41,946 nucleotides of DNA from Alkalicoccobacillus porphyridii (GTDB lineage: Bacteria > Bacillota > Bacilli > Bacillales > Bacillaceae_D): NCBI RefSeq assembly GCF_007293315.1, contig NZ_VLXZ01000020.1:1-41946 (forward strand), written 5' to 3'. Shown piece after piece: positions 30,395-40,534 of the stretch; position 1 is the stretch's first letter; the number at the start of each line of letters is the position of its first letter. The notes below the pieces were generated by a model. The model had not been told where the DNA came from. It saw only the letters and a program-made list of their open reading frames with translations, and did no database searches. A program made the position numbers and the translations under genes.

Positions 30395-31465
30395 TTAATC
30401 TTCAGCCCTTTGCATAAGCTCAGACTGCTCTTCCATAATAAGTGTATCTATAATTTCATCCAGCTTGCCTTGAAGGATTTGCTCAAGCTTTTGCAGAGTT
30501 AATCCAATCCGGTGATCCGTAACACGGCTTTGCGGGAAATTATACGTACGAATACGTTCCGAACGGTCCCCTGTTCCTACAGCCGTCTTCCGCGTTTCAT
30601 CGTATTCAGCTTGAATTTCACGATTGATTTTATCAAACACACGTGCACGTAAAATCTTCATCGCTTTTTCTTTATTTTTTATCTGTGACTTCTCATCCTG
30701 CATTGATACCACGGTACTTGTCGGCATATGTGTTAAACGAACAGCAGACATGGTCGTGTTAACACTTTGTCCGCCTGGTCCGCTGGAAGCAAAGGTATCC
30801 ACACGAATATCCTTCTCATGGATTTCAACCTCAACCTCTTCAGCCTCAGGCAGCACTGCCACAGTAGCTGTAGATGTATGAATACGCCCGCCAGATTCCG
30901 TTGAAGGAACGCGTTGCACACGATGAGCACCATTTTCGTATTTTAGTTTGGAATACGCACCAGCACCATTAACCATAAAAATAATTTCTTTATAGCCACC
31001 AAGTTCTGTCGTTGTCGCTTCCATCACTTCAATCTTCCAGCCTTGAGCCTCAGCAAAACGGTGGTACATTTTGTAGAGATCCCCAGCAAAAAGCTGAGCC
31101 TCGTCTCCTCCAGCTGCTCCACGAATCTCAACAATAACGTTCTTGTCATCATTCGGATCCTTTGGAAGGAGGAGAATGCGTAAGCGATCTTCAAGCTCGG
31201 TGATTTGAGACGTTAGTTCAGAAATCTCTTCCTTCACCATTGCATACATCTCATCATCCAGCTTATCCTCAAGCATCACTTTAGCGTCCTTCAGCTGAGC
31301 ATCCACTTCTTTATACTCACGATACGCCTGAACCGTCTCTTCAATACCAGACTGCTCTTTGGAATACTCGCGAAGTCGTTTTGTATCACTTATAATATCC
31401 GGATCACTTAATAGTTCATTTAACCGATCATATCTGTCCTCGATGGACTGTAAACGATCAAACAT
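30395..31465 (-). CDS. prfA: Peptide chain release factor 1
   Basis: 356 residues, recognises UAA and UAG. The GGQ motif is at 231-233 ([10 protein letters not shown]) and is the target of PrmC. The stop-codon tripeptide, PAT in E. coli, reads PST here (187-189, in [13 protein letters not shown]). Full length. The ATG follows GAGGTG. Confidence 0.97.
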   Translation of the reverse strand: MFDRLQSIEDRYDRLNELLSDPDIISDTKRLREYSKEQSGIEETVQAYREYKEVDAQLKDAKVMLEDKLDDEMYAMVKEEISELTSQITELEDRLRILLLPKDPNDDKNVIVEIRGAAGGDEAQLFAGDLYKMYHRFAEAQGWKIEVMEATTTELGGYKEIIFMVNGAGAYSKLKYENGAHRVQRVPSTESGGRIHTSTATVAVLPEAEEVEVEIHEKDIRVDTFASSGPGGQSVNTTMSAVRLTHMPTSTVVSMQDEKSQIKNKEKAMKILRARVFDKINREIQAEYDETRKTAVGTGDRSERIRTYNFPQSRVTDHRIGLTLQKLEQILQGKLDEIIDTLIMEEQSELMQRAED

Positions 31466-31554
31466 GTCTTCACCTCATAACATAATAGCCGTTCTTTGCA
31501 TAACGTTCTAAGTATAGTATATAGGCGCATCACGGTCAACGTGACACTGCAGGG

Positions 31555-31905
31555 TCAAGCGTTTGCCGTCTCTTTTTTGTACCAAAGATAGGAGTCGACA
31601 AGTTCAAACACCGTAAGCACCAGAAATAACCCACCGACAACAACCATTCTCCATACAGAAATCGTCGTAAACATGCCAAGCACAAGGAGCAGAACCACAG
31701 AAAACACAGGCAACCACTTTGACTGCTTGTAGCGTTTCTCAGCTGAGTGACGCTCGCCCTCCGTTCTATATTTTTGCCCAAATAACCGACTAAGCATAAT
31801 AACCACACTCAAGAAAGCTGCTAAAAATAAATGTGCAGTAATCACATAAACGACAATAAACATCCAAGCAAACATCAATATCTGACTGACTCTATCGCTA
31901 ACCAT
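31555..31905 (-). CDS. Hypothetical membrane protein
   Basis: 116 residues with about four hydrophobic segments (about 8-27, 28-42, 66-84, 88-106) and a charged loop (44-64) between the second and third. I do not recognise the family. The ATG has GGGGAGGT nine bases upstream, which supports translation. It lies upstream of prfA on the same strand, 89 bp away, and downstream of array A7. Confidence 0.65.
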   Translation of the reverse strand: MVSDRVSQILMFAWMFIVVYVITAHLFLAAFLSVVIMLSRLFGQKYRTEGERHSAEKRYKQSKWLPVFSVVLLLVLGMFTTISVWRMVVVGGLFLVLTVFELVDSYLWYKKETANA

Positions 31906-32048
31906 AATATATGTACCTCCCCCTCTTATCTGACGCTTGGTCTTTTTGAGTCCGTACGAATTTATATATCCTCCTATTACGATGGAACATGTGTTTAACC
32001 ATGGAATTAATCTGATGTGATCTCTTTATATCTACCTTACCCGATTTT

Positions 32049-32365
32049 TTATCGTTGGACAAATGAACTTGGGGCAGGAAGGGCTTGGTGTCGAGCATTA
32101 CTCGGGGCTAACTGTTTACTTTTGGGGTCTATCGTTTCACTTTGTGTTCCATCGTTTCAATTCCGCTATCCATCGTTTCACTTTGGACTCTATCGTTTCA
32201 ATCCGGCTGTCCATCGTTTCACTTTGAGGTCTATCGTTTCAATCCGGCTGTCCATCGTTTCACTTTGAGGTCTATCGTTTCAATCCGGCTATCTATCGTT
32301 TCACTTTCCACTCCATCGCTCCTATTCAGCTGGCTATCGCTCCACTTTCAATCCATCAACACTAT
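32049..32365 (+). repeat. Intergenic tandem array A7, core CATCGTTTCA every 20/21 bp
   Basis: ATCGTTTCA cores start at 32131, 32151, 32172, 32192, 32213, 32233, 32254, 32274, 32295, 32315 and 32336 (the last two decayed), with a further trace at 32356. The spacing alternates 20 and 21, a 41-bp unit with linkers CTTTGAGGTCT and ATCCGGCTGTCC. A matching ATCGTT at 32049 lies 82 bp (four pitches) to the left, with decayed DNA between. It lies beyond the ptsG terminator and upstream of the membrane protein gene. Confidence 0.93.
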
Positions 32366-32413
32366 TAGATGGCTTAACTTATGTCCGGCTTCATTCCCGT
32401 CAGTAATCCCAAA

Positions 32414-32446
32414 CAAAAAACCGCGAGCATCCTCAGACACTCGCGG
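32414..32446 (-). terminator. Rho-independent terminator of ptsG
   Basis: On the minus strand, CCGCGAGTGTC pairs with GGATGCTCGCGG with a small loop, followed by TTTTTTG. Confidence 0.93.
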
Positions 32447-32457
32447 CTAGCCTCACC

Positions 32458-34494
32458 TTATTCTGCTTTTTTTATCATCATCACATGCTCTGTTCCGATG
32501 TCTGTTTCACCAGTTTGCAAAAGCTGAATGAATTCTCCCTCAGCCAAATTGGTAAAGACGATTGGTGTAATGATAGATGCTGCTTTTTCTCCAATTACAT
32601 CCAAATCGAAGCGAAGCAGTTCTTGCCCTTGTTCGACTTGATCTCCTTGTTCAACCAACGCTTCAAAGCCTTCTCCGTTTAGGTGAACCGTGTCGATGCC
32701 GACATGGAGCAAGATTTCTCTTCCTGTTTCATCAACGATTCCTAAGGCATGCTTTGTCGGGAAAAAGTTGACGATGGTTCCGGTGACTGGCGAGTGCACG
32801 ATGCCCTCTGTTGGTTTTATAGCAAAGCCGTCTCCCATCATTTTTCCGGCAAATACCTTGTCTGGGACGTCGGTAATTGGAAGGATCTCGCCTTTAATTG
32901 GTAGAGTGAAATTCAAATCTCCGTCACCTGAAACAGCGACCGACTCCACATCCACCTCTGCTATTGGGGAAGGTGTTTTTCCACTGATAATATCCTGAAT
33001 TTGCCCTTTAAGCTGATCTGATTTCGGGCCGAATATGGCTTGGATGTTTTGACCAACCTGCATAACGCCAGAGGCTCCCAGCTTTTTCAGGCGAGCTTTG
33101 TTTACTTGGTCTACATCTTTCACGGATACACGTAGACGTGTGATGCAAGCATCCAAATTGCTAATGTTTTCTTTATTACCTAGAGCTGTCAGAACTTCAT
33201 ATGGAAGGTCGCCCACGGCACTGGACCCTCCCGCGCCTTCCTCAGACTCTTCTTCTTCCTCGCGTCCTGGTGTCATCAGATTAAACTTCAGAATGGCAAA
33301 GCGGAAGAGCACGTAGTAAATGACAGAGAAGCCAAGACCTACGATGATGACCCACCACCACTCTGTGCGGTTAGGTAGTACGCCATATAAAAGGAAATCG
33401 ATGACTCCTCCTGAGAAGCTCATTCCGATTTTTACATCAAGTAGGAACATGAGTAAAAAGGAAAGACCCGCAATTAAGGTGTGAATTACAAATAAAATTG
33501 GTGCTACAAATAAGAAGCTAAATTCAAGTGGTTCAGTGATTCCTGTTAAAAACGCGGTAAGCGCTGCAGAACCCATTAGACCAGCTACTACTTTTTTGTG
33601 CTGTGGTTTCGCACAGTGATAGATCGCAAGTGCTGCGGCCGGAAGACCAAACATCATAAATGGAAACTTCCCAACCATAAATGCTCCGGCTGTTGGTTCT
33701 ACGCCGTCACGTATCTGGGCGAAGAACATAGCTTGGTCACCTCGTACCATCTCACCGGCAGCCGTGGTGTACGTCCCGAATTCAAACCAGAATGGCGAAT
33801 AAAAAATATGATGCAAGCCAAATGGAATCAATGCGCGTTCAATGACACCAAAGATGTAGACGCTAAGTGCAGGGCTTGCTTCTGTCATAAAATATGAGAA
33901 GGAGTTAAGACCTGTTTGAATAAACGGCCAAACAAAATGCAATGCAACTCCGACAAAAATCGCAAAAAATGCTGTAGCAATTGGCACAAAACGTTTACCA
34001 GCAAAAAAGCCCAAGTATTGCGGTAGATTAATATTATAGTATTTGTTAAAGGTGAATGAGGCCAACAGCCCTGCAATAACCCCGCCAAATACACCGGTTG
34101 ATAGGGTTGAGATTCCTAAGACGTTTGCATAAGCAGGATCCTCCGCAACCATATCCGGCGTAATGCCACCCATGGTCCCCATCGTTACATTAATGATGAG
34201 AAACCCAATGATCGCAGCAAGTCCTGCGACTCCATCACCATTTGATAATCCGATGGCCACCCCAACCGCAAAGAGTAAGGGTAGGTTTGCAAAGACAATA
34301 TCCCCTGTCTCTAGCATTAATGTTGAAATCATCGCAAAGACATCGTTTGCTAAAAACGGCATCGCATTTAGGATGTCCGGATTTTGCATGGCATCTCCAA
34401 ATGCGAGTAGGATTCCGGCCGCTGGTAAGAGCGCAACCGGTAGCATGAGAGCTCGTCCCATCCGTTGTAATACTCCAAAAGCTTCTTTAAACAT
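32458..34494 (-). CDS. ptsG: Glucose-specific PTS enzyme IICBA
   Basis: 678 residues. Imports glucose and phosphorylates it to glucose-6-phosphate at the membrane. The IIC domain (about 1-405) is the polytopic channel, with [10 protein letters not shown] as a typical loop. IIB (about 425-505) has the phospho-Cys450 in [14 protein letters not shown] (about 535-665) has the phospho-His597 in LLHVGIDTV and partner His582. The Glu-rich linker 411-419 joins IIC and IIB. The ATG follows GGAGG. Expression is under GlcT antitermination, as shown by the leader. Confidence 0.96.
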   Translation of the reverse strand: MFKEAFGVLQRMGRALMLPVALLPAAGILLAFGDAMQNPDILNAMPFLANDVFAMISTLMLETGDIVFANLPLLFAVGVAIGLSNGDGVAGLAAIIGFLIINVTMGTMGGITPDMVAEDPAYANVLGISTLSTGVFGGVIAGLLASFTFNKYYNINLPQYLGFFAGKRFVPIATAFFAIFVGVALHFVWPFIQTGLNSFSYFMTEASPALSVYIFGVIERALIPFGLHHIFYSPFWFEFGTYTTAAGEMVRGDQAMFFAQIRDGVEPTAGAFMVGKFPFMMFGLPAAALAIYHCAKPQHKKVVAGLMGSAALTAFLTGITEPLEFSFLFVAPILFVIHTLIAGLSFLLMFLLDVKIGMSFSGGVIDFLLYGVLPNRTEWWWVIIVGLGFSVIYYVLFRFAILKFNLMTPGREEEEESEEGAGGSSAVGDLPYEVLTALGNKENISNLDACITRLRVSVKDVDQVNKARLKKLGASGVMQVGQNIQAIFGPKSDQLKGQIQDIISGKTPSPIAEVDVESVAVSGDGDLNFTLPIKGEILPITDVPDKVFAGKMMGDGFAIKPTEGIVHSPVTGTIVNFFPTKHALGIVDETGREILLHVGIDTVHLNGEGFEALVEQGDQVEQGQELLRFDLDVIGEKAASIITPIVFTNLAEGEFIQLLQTGETDIGTEHVMMIKKAE

Positions 34495-34529
34495 AGCTAA
34501 AACCTCCTATAATCATGATAAATCCACAC

Positions 34530-34635
34530 AAAAAAGGCATGAGGGAAAGAACGCTCGCGGCCAAAAAGGATAGACTCCTCCAATGGGACATACGAACGTT
34601 TTCTTTCTCTCATGCCTGCATCACCAGTAACACGT
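34530..34635 (-). promoter_or_regulatory. GlcT-responsive RAT and overlapping terminator in the ptsG leader
   Basis: On the minus strand, ACGTGTTACTGGTGATGCAG continues into GCATGAG (34609-34635) and closely resembles the RAT antiterminator target known upstream of B. subtilis ptsG. It overlaps the 5' arm of a long terminator hairpin, GGCATGAG...CTCATGCC with AAAGAAAACG/CGTTCTTTCC pairing, ending in TTTTTT at 34530. Binding of active GlcT to the RAT would block the terminator. The gene for GlcT lies directly upstream. Confidence 0.9.
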
Positions 34636-34652
34636 TCAAGAAAACGATAGAT

Positions 34653-35483
34653 TTATGATTGTGTGAGGCGTTGCAAATGAAGCGTCAAATAGACGGCTTC
34701 TCCCTCAGGAATTTGCTTCTTAAGAGATTGCTGCATCACCTTTATTAGATTCCATGACAAAGTATAGCACACGGGATACTCCTTTTGCAATACATCCTTA
34801 AGCGCTTCCATCGGATCGAGAAATTGTTCCGTCTCCACCCGTTCGATCGCAAAATGAAGGTGGCGGACTAGTCTCAGGTAATTGATTTCTGAACGATCCA
34901 CGGTAATTTGCAGGCGCTCTTCAATAATTTCTACCAATTGAGCAATTAATCGTGTGTGCGCATTCACATCTTGAAGGCTACGATTGGATATTCCGCTATG
35001 AATATGAAGTGTAATAAAGCCAATTTCACTATCCGGTAAGCGCACATTCAGCTTCTCAAACAAGTACTCTCGAATATCCGACGCTACTTTGAATTCCTTT
35101 GGATAGGCAAGCTCGGTTTCCTTTAAAAAGGGATTAGTAATTCCCTGCCCCTGCTTTATTCGTTTGATGGCGTAAAATAAGTGATCTGTTAACGCCACAT
35201 GAATATGCTCATATAAACGTGTGTGAAGCTTATCTTCAATCATTTCCATCACATCATTCATGACACTAAGAAATGTTTCATCTATATATTGCATCAAGTG
35301 GCGATACTGCTTTTGTTCTGACTCCTCTTTTAGAACAAAGAACTTCTCCGCTTGTTCACGCCCAACCTCATCACCCGGCATTTTGCCAAAGCCTAAGCCC
35401 TTGCCAATCAACACAACCTCATCATAATCGGGATGTGCGGCGACCAATACATTATTATTTAATACTTTCCTCACAACGAGCAT
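34653..35483 (-). CDS. glcT: Transcription antiterminator GlcT (BglG family)
   Basis: 276 residues. RNA-binding protein that prevents termination in the ptsG leader when glucose PTS flux relieves its phosphorylation. The N-terminal CAT RNA-binding domain (about 1-60) is followed by two PTS regulation domains, PRD1 (about 65-170) and PRD2 (about 175-276), with conserved histidines such as HIHSGI (PRD1) and RHLHFAIERV (PRD2). The ATG follows GGGAGGG, and a strong sigma-A promoter lies 40 bp upstream. Confidence 0.94.
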   Translation of the reverse strand: MLVVRKVLNNNVLVAAHPDYDEVVLIGKGLGFGKMPGDEVGREQAEKFFVLKEESEQKQYRHLMQYIDETFLSVMNDVMEMIEDKLHTRLYEHIHVALTDHLFYAIKRIKQGQGITNPFLKETELAYPKEFKVASDIREYLFEKLNVRLPDSEIGFITLHIHSGISNRSLQDVNAHTRLIAQLVEIIEERLQITVDRSEINYLRLVRHLHFAIERVETEQFLDPMEALKDVLQKEYPVCYTLSWNLIKVMQQSLKKQIPEGEAVYLTLHLQRLTQS

Positions 35484-35522
35484 GAATTCAAGCCCTCCCG
35501 AATCCTTAAAAAGACTGATATA

Positions 35523-35551
35523 ATCATACGAAAGCTACTACCGTTCGTCAA
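35523..35551 (-). promoter_or_regulatory. Sigma-A promoter of glcT
   Basis: On the minus strand, TTGACG, 17 bp, TATGAT. The -10 lies 40 bp before the glcT ATG. Confidence 0.78.
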
Positions 35552-35636
35552 TCAAAGTCAATTTTTTACCGTTTCAAAAAGAAGCAGCTGGGGAAACCTT
35601 AGATGAATATGAATTAAGTTAAACGAGGTGTTATTT

Positions 35637-36956
35637 ATGGATTATGTTATCATTGGTGGCGATGCAGCCGGTATGAGCGCTGCGATGCAAATTGTTCGGA
35701 ACGACAAAGGAGCGAATGTCACGGTCCTCGAAAGCGGGAATTACTATTCTTATGCCCAATGTGGTCTGCCCTATTTATTAAGTGGGGTTGTTGAAGATGA
35801 GGAACAGCTGGTGGCCCGAGACGTACAAACATTTCGAGAGAAGCATGGCATTGATGCGCGGGTGGAGCACACCGTTACAAGTATAGATACGAAGAAAAAA
35901 ACAGTAAGCGGCGATCACTTTACCGTCCCTTACGATAAGCTTTTAATTGCTACAGGTGCTCGCCCGATTGTTCCATCTGATTGGGGTGGGGGCAGCCTTG
36001 GACGAATACATACATTAAAAACGATTCCGGATGCACAGCAAATTATGGAGAACTTAACGGATGAAGTAAAGCACGTAACCATTGTCGGTGGCGGCTACAT
36101 CGGTTTAGAAGTGGCCGAAAACCTGGTACTACTCAATAAAAAGGTGACGATCATTAATCGCTCGGAACTCCTCGGAGCCGGTTTTGAGAAACAAATGTCT
36201 ACATTGATAGAAGATGAAGCAAAAAAGCATGGGGTCGAACTATTGCTCGGTGAAGAAGTGACAAGCTTTGAAGGCGATCAAGATGGGAATGTAGCCAAAG
36301 TAAAAACCAATCGACAAAGCCTTGATACAGATCTGGTTCTTGTTGCCGTAGGAGTTACACCAAATACAAATTTCCTTCAAGGTAGTGGCCTTCATCTGTC
36401 TGATAGGAAAGCGATAAAGGTTAATGCGTACTTAGAGACAAATATACCCGACATTTATGCAGCTGGAGATTGCGCCACACAGTATCACAGATTAAAACAG
36501 AAGGATGACTTTCTTCCTCTTGGCACCCATGCGAACAAGCAAGGTCGATTGGCAGGCTTAAATATGATTGGCTTGGCCCGACCTTTTCAGGGTGTGGTAG
36601 GCACAGCTATTATGCAGTTTTTTGATTTAACCCTTGCCAGAACCGGCTTAAATACAGCAGAAGCTACGGACCTCGGCTTCCCTTGTGCCGTGTCTGAAAC
36701 CGAAACCTCTACAAGTGCGGCCTACCATCCCAATGCCGAACGCTTACACTGCCTTTTGGTTTATCATGGAGATAACGAGCAAGTGCTTGGTGGACAATTT
36801 ATTGGCAAAACAGGTGTCGATAAACGTGTTGATGTTCTGGCAACGGCTTTATATTTTTACGTGACCATGGAAGAAATCGAGAATCTCGACTTATCCTACG
36901 CCCCTCCCTACAACAGCGTCTGGGATCCATTACAGCAGACGGCGAGAAGGAGATAA
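35637..36956 (+). CDS. CoA-disulfide reductase / NADH oxidase-type flavoprotein
   Basis: 439 residues from the ATG at 35637 (GAGGTG six bases upstream; a GTG three codons earlier overlaps that site). FAD/NAD(P) disulfide reductase family. FAD motif VIIGGDAAGMSAA at the N-terminus, single redox Cys42 in YSYAQCGLPY, NAD motif VTIVGGGYIGLEVAEN (about 160), and second FAD motif IYAAGDCA. The single cysteine places it with CoA-disulfide reductases and NADH oxidases or peroxidases, not with dithiol enzymes. Which substrate it uses cannot be told from sequence alone. It is the only plus-strand gene in this part and is divergent from glcT. Confidence 0.9.
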   Translation: MDYVIIGGDAAGMSAAMQIVRNDKGANVTVLESGNYYSYAQCGLPYLLSGVVEDEEQLVARDVQTFREKHGIDARVEHTVTSIDTKKKTVSGDHFTVPYDKLLIATGARPIVPSDWGGGSLGRIHTLKTIPDAQQIMENLTDEVKHVTIVGGGYIGLEVAENLVLLNKKVTIINRSELLGAGFEKQMSTLIEDEAKKHGVELLLGEEVTSFEGDQDGNVAKVKTNRQSLDTDLVLVAVGVTPNTNFLQGSGLHLSDRKAIKVNAYLETNIPDIYAAGDCATQYHRLKQKDDFLPLGTHANKQGRLAGLNMIGLARPFQGVVGTAIMQFFDLTLARTGLNTAEATDLGFPCAVSETETSTSAAYHPNAERLHCLLVYHGDNEQVLGGQFIGKTGVDKRVDVLATALYFYVTMEEIENLDLSYAPPYNSVWDPLQQTARRR

Positions 36957-36966
36957 ACGTAAAGTT

Positions 36967-36998
36967 ACCCAGCACACCTACTTTTAGGTGTGCTGGGT
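36967..36998. terminator. Bidirectional hairpin between the flavoprotein and ssuB-like genes
   Basis: ACCCAGCACACCT pairs perfectly with AGGTGTGCTGGGT around ACTTTT. Flanking T-tracts are short on both sides. The two genes converge here. Confidence 0.8.
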
Positions 36999-37009
36999 AT
37001 ACTTACTTC

Positions 37010-37753
37010 TCAGGTGTTTTTTTCTTCTTCCATAATTCTTGATAAGATTTGCTCTTCAATGTCAATAATCTGAGGATCCGTAGTCGTACGAGGTCTTTCC
37101 GCATGGTTCTCAATATCCAATGTAATGGTGCCATCTTCTAATAAAATAATACGGTCCGCTAATTTAACGGCCTCTCGTACATCATGTGTAACAAGCAAGG
37201 CAGTGAACTCATTCTCCATCCAAATTTGTTCAATGAGATCTTGCATTTCATTTCTTGTTAAAGCATCTAATGCACTAAGTGGTTCGTCAAGCATCATAAG
37301 ATCAGGATGACGAATAAGTGCTCTCGCTAGGGCCACTCGCTGCTTTTGACCACCGGATAAAGTGGCTGGCCAAACATTGGCAAATTCAGTTAGTCCCACT
37401 GCATCAAGCGCCTTATTCGCGTCCTGCTTTTTATTACTTTTTAGTCCGAGAACTACATTATCCATTACTTTTTTCCATGGTAACAAACGTGAATCCTGAT
37501 ACATCATGGTCACATTGGCTTGTGACTGTTTTATCTCTTGTTCATTAAACAGTAATGTTCCGGATTCTGCTTTTTCCAACCCGGCAGTTAAGCGTAACAG
37601 CGTGCTTTTCCCACTTCCGCTTTTTCCGACAATTGCTACAAATTGACCTCTTTTTACGGTCAGATTAATATTCTTAAGAACTTCTTTATGATCAAATGAT
37701 TTATAGAGCTCTTTTATTTCAATTTCTACTCCGACTTTGACAGCCTCACTCAT
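37010..37753 (-). CDS. ssuB: ABC transporter ATP-binding protein, sulfonate/nitrate type (SsuB-like)
   Basis: 247 residues. Walker A is GKSGSGKST, the signature is [15 protein letters not shown], and Walker B is [12 protein letters not shown] with the H-loop in [10 protein letters not shown]. The protein belongs to the SsuB/TauB/ThiZ-type importer ATPases. It is the last gene of a four-gene minus-strand operon (glyoxalase-like protein, binding protein, permease, ATPase), 12 bp after the permease. The gene symbol reflects family resemblance only; no SsuD monooxygenase is in the window. Confidence 0.8.
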   Translation of the reverse strand: MSEAVKVGVEIEIKELYKSFDHKEVLKNINLTVKRGQFVAIVGKSGSGKSTLLRLTAGLEKAESGTLLFNEQEIKQSQANVTMMYQDSRLLPWKKVMDNVVLGLKSNKKQDANKALDAVGLTEFANVWPATLSGGQKQRVALARALIRHPDLMMLDEPLSALDALTRNEMQDLIEQIWMENEFTALLVTHDVREAVKLADRIILLEDGTITLDIENHAERPRTTTDPQIIDIEEQILSRIMEEEKNT

Positions 37754-37765
37754 TTTGCAACTCTC

Positions 37766-38533
37766 CTATTTACGATAATTAGGATGCCAGCGCAAAGCTT
37801 TTTGTTCACCAGCCTGAGCTATGACATCAGCTAATTTCCCTAAAAATGCATAGATAATCACCGTGACGATGATAACCTCTGTCTGCATAAATTGTCTTGC
37901 ATTCATCGCAAGGTACCCTAATCCATCACTTGTAGCAATTGTTTCTGCTACAATTAATGTCAGCCACATCACACCTAGTGCGTAGCGAAACCCAACAAAA
38001 ATAGATGGCAAGGCTCCAGGTAAATAGATATGTCTAAAAAGCTGCCAGCCTCTAAGACCATACATCTTCCCCATTTCCACGTATCCAGGATCAATTCCAC
38101 GAATTCCATGTAATGTATTAATATAAATCGGGAACATGACCCCTAACGCCACCAAAAAAATCTTAGAGGTTTCTCCAATACCTAACCATACAATCGCAAG
38201 CGGTAGTAATGCTAAGTGGGGAATATTCCTGACCATTTGTATACTTGTATCAAAGGTAAAAAAGGAAACTTTCGACCATCCATTTAAAATACCTAACACG
38301 AGTCCGATCATGCCACCAATTAAAAGTCCTAAAAATGCACGATAAAGGCTAATTTGCATATGTGTAAAAAGAACACCCGTGGTAACCAGGGACCAAAATG
38401 AGGATAGTACTGTTGTAGGTGGCGGGAACAGGCTAGAAGATACCAGCTCAACAGAAGCGATAACCTGCCACGTCACTAGCAATAGCAACGGTAGCACCCA
38501 CGGCAGTATTTGTGTTTGTAATGTTTTATTCAT
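37766..38533 (-). CDS. ssuC: ABC transporter permease, sulfonate/nitrate type (SsuC-like)
   Basis: About 255 residues from the ATG at 38533, which has AGGTG six bases upstream; a GTG at 38542 is inside that site. Six membrane helices, with the coupling EAA-like loop around GIDPGYVEMGKMYGLRGWQLF and YLPGALPSIFVG. Typical of BPD_transp_1 permeases for sulfonates, taurine, nitrate or pyrimidine precursors. It is nine bases downstream of ssuA. Confidence 0.8.
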   Translation of the reverse strand: MNKTLQTQILPWVLPLLLLVTWQVIASVELVSSSLFPPPTTVLSSFWSLVTTGVLFTHMQISLYRAFLGLLIGGMIGLVLGILNGWSKVSFFTFDTSIQMVRNIPHLALLPLAIVWLGIGETSKIFLVALGVMFPIYINTLHGIRGIDPGYVEMGKMYGLRGWQLFRHIYLPGALPSIFVGFRYALGVMWLTLIVAETIATSDGLGYLAMNARQFMQTEVIIVTVIIYAFLGKLADVIAQAGEQKALRWHPNYRK

Positions 38534-38550
38534 TGTCTTCACCTACTAAA

Positions 38551-39528
38551 CTATTCAATATTATCTGTTGCCCACGGCGCATCTACTGGCATGATTTCGG
38601 ATACGTCTAACTCGTTTTCGATTAAACCAACACGTAAATAGTCATCCGCTTGTTTTTGCTGAGCAGCTATAATGTCCTCATTAATATTCTCTACACCATA
38701 TATTCTGCGGTTCACGACCGTATCAAGGACCTCTTTATCAATTCCGATAATGGTTGATAATAACTCGGCGACTTCATCAGGATTTTCATTTGCCCATTGA
38801 TCAGAACGGTTCGTTTCTTCTAACAAAAGTTGAACCAATTCGGGGGATTCCTCAGTAAAACGAGGTGTTGAAAAGTAGAATGTACGATTAGGATAATCCT
38901 CTACATTGTGATTAAGTGTTCTTACATCTAATGAATGTTCAACCCCAGCAAAAAACGGGTCCCACGAAGCCAAAGCGTCTACTTCGTCTGTTTCTAAGGC
39001 AGCTCGTCCTTGTGAGGCGTCCCCCATATAGCGGAAGTCTACATCGTCCACGTCTAATCCCTCTGCTTCTAATGCTAGAATAGCAAGATAGTGATGGTTC
39101 CCACCCTCTAAGGCTGCAATGCTTTTTCCTTCTAAATCAGCGGGAGTTTCAATATCAGAACCTTCTTTAACCATAATTCCGACACCTTCTTCATGGGGAA
39201 GACTAGCCCCTACATACACGATGTCTCGATCTTGGGCTTGAGCAAAAATCCCTGGCCCATCTGCGGCATTCCCATAGTCAATATTATTTGTAGCGAGAGC
39301 TTCCATAACAGCTCCGCCTTGATCAAATTCAATCCATTCTATGTTGACATCGAGTTCATCCTCCTCGATACGCTCCTCCAGAAATCCACTCTCCTTCAGA
39401 ACATTTAAAGTGTTCCCTGTCTGAAAGCCAATACGAATGGTATCCTCAGCTTCTGATCCTGAATTACATGCAGTTAATCCTACTGCAGAAACGGCAACCA
39501 ATGAGGCAAGTATATATCTTTTTTTCAT
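38551..39528 (-). CDS. ssuA: ABC transporter substrate-binding lipoprotein (SsuA-like)
   Basis: 325 residues. Lipoprotein signal MKKRYILASLVAVSAVGLTAC with the lipid-bearing Cys21. The mature protein has the NMT1/SsuA fold: IRIGFQTGNTLNVLKESG, FDQGGAVMEALATNNIDYG and DVDALASWDPF-type segments (here EVDALASWDPF). The surface is rich in Asp and Glu, as expected of an exported alkaliphile protein. The ligand is likely an aliphatic sulfonate or a related small organic anion, by family only. Confidence 0.82.
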   Translation of the reverse strand: MKKRYILASLVAVSAVGLTACNSGSEAEDTIRIGFQTGNTLNVLKESGFLEERIEEDELDVNIEWIEFDQGGAVMEALATNNIDYGNAADGPGIFAQAQDRDIVYVGASLPHEEGVGIMVKEGSDIETPADLEGKSIAALEGGNHHYLAILALEAEGLDVDDVDFRYMGDASQGRAALETDEVDALASWDPFFAGVEHSLDVRTLNHNVEDYPNRTFYFSTPRFTEESPELVQLLLEETNRSDQWANENPDEVAELLSTIIGIDKEVLDTVVNRRIYGVENINEDIIAAQQKQADDYLRVGLIENELDVSEIMPVDAPWATDNIE

Positions 39529-39548
39529 CTCTCCACTCCCTAATCTCT

Positions 39549-40364
39549 TTATATAAATTTGTAGTACCCATCATGTAATAACCATTGATCTTCTTGGTCT
39601 GACCCTTTTAGATGTAATTGAAATGGCCGTTCCCCGCGATCACTAAGCACCTGCTTGGCCTTACCATCTTGAACCGGTTCAGCAAAACGAACGTGAACAC
39701 CTGGCAAATGAAGCGTTTGAACATTGGCATGGAGGTCCTCATCGTACTCTACATCCGAGAGATCTAGTTCAAACCATTCGCTCCAATTACGGGCGGTTTC
39801 TTTTACGTCCCTTACCGCCATATCTATTTGCTGTATTTGTAGATGCTGATTGGCGTTGTTTGCAATAACTCCACTATTTCGTAAGCTTTGTTCTCGTTGT
39901 TCATCACTTTGATGCCAATCAATAAAAAATGGTAGCGGAAGATCTGAATTCTCATCTCCAACAAATAACAATGACCATTCTAATAGCTTTCCATCAGGTT
40001 GCCTGCGACTAAGTGGAACAGGACCATTTACGTTTAAGCCTTTTGCTTTAAATGTTTCAGCCAACTCTTCCAGATGCGTAGTACGAATGCAGATTTTTGC
40101 AAAGCCTTCTTTAAAGGAATCTGATGCGATCGTGGAAAATGGACTGTATGTGACATCCTGTGCTCCTGCTTCTTTAAATTTTTCAAAATCGTCAATACCA
40201 AGGTACTCAATATAACTTAAACCAAAATGAAGCAACGTGTTATATGAGCCACGTTGTTCGTGTCGCCCCCCGTATACACAATGAAATCCCTGTTGATTTA
40301 AGTCATTTTGCACTTCTTTTGGTGCGTCTACATAATGAATAACATGATCAAATTGAAGATTCAT
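39549..40364 (-). CDS. Glyoxalase-like (VOC fold) protein heading the transporter operon
   Basis: 271 residues, resembling the Glyoxalase_3 type: QFDHVIHYVDAP at the N-terminus, with a second VOC-like module from about residue 165 (QIDMAVRDV). Such proteins are soluble and usually bind a metal and a small substrate. The particular reaction is unknown. It is the first gene of the operon with ssuA, ssuC and ssuB (21 bp before ssuA), so it probably acts on, or senses, the imported compound. The ATG follows GAGGAGG. Confidence 0.8.
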   Translation of the reverse strand: MNLQFDHVIHYVDAPKEVQNDLNQQGFHCVYGGRHEQRGSYNTLLHFGLSYIEYLGIDDFEKFKEAGAQDVTYSPFSTIASDSFKEGFAKICIRTTHLEELAETFKAKGLNVNGPVPLSRRQPDGKLLEWSLLFVGDENSDLPLPFFIDWHQSDEQREQSLRNSGVIANNANQHLQIQQIDMAVRDVKETARNWSEWFELDLSDVEYDEDLHANVQTLHLPGVHVRFAEPVQDGKAKQVLSDRGERPFQLHLKGSDQEDQWLLHDGYYKFI

Positions 40365-40489
40365 CTCTTCCTCCTCTTATGTACTATTATCTACTCTTCT
40401 TTTATAACATACTAAACCAATATAATTAATGCAATAAATAGGTTTTTCCAATAATGTCATAATAGAATTTTTCTTAATTCTTTCCACAA

Positions 40490-40522
40490 CAAAAAAATCC
40501 AGGTCACTTGGACTCTGGATTT
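40490..40522 (-). terminator. Rho-independent terminator of tdk
   Basis: On the minus strand, AAATCCAG pairs with CTGGATTT around a 12-nt centre, followed by TTTTTG. Confidence 0.88.
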
Positions 40523-40534
40523 GCATGATACATA

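Noticed and set aside
31555-31905. Assignment of the membrane protein as YwkF
   Set aside because: In B. subtilis ywkF lies between spoIIR and prmC, which is not the position here, and I see no specific sequence match.
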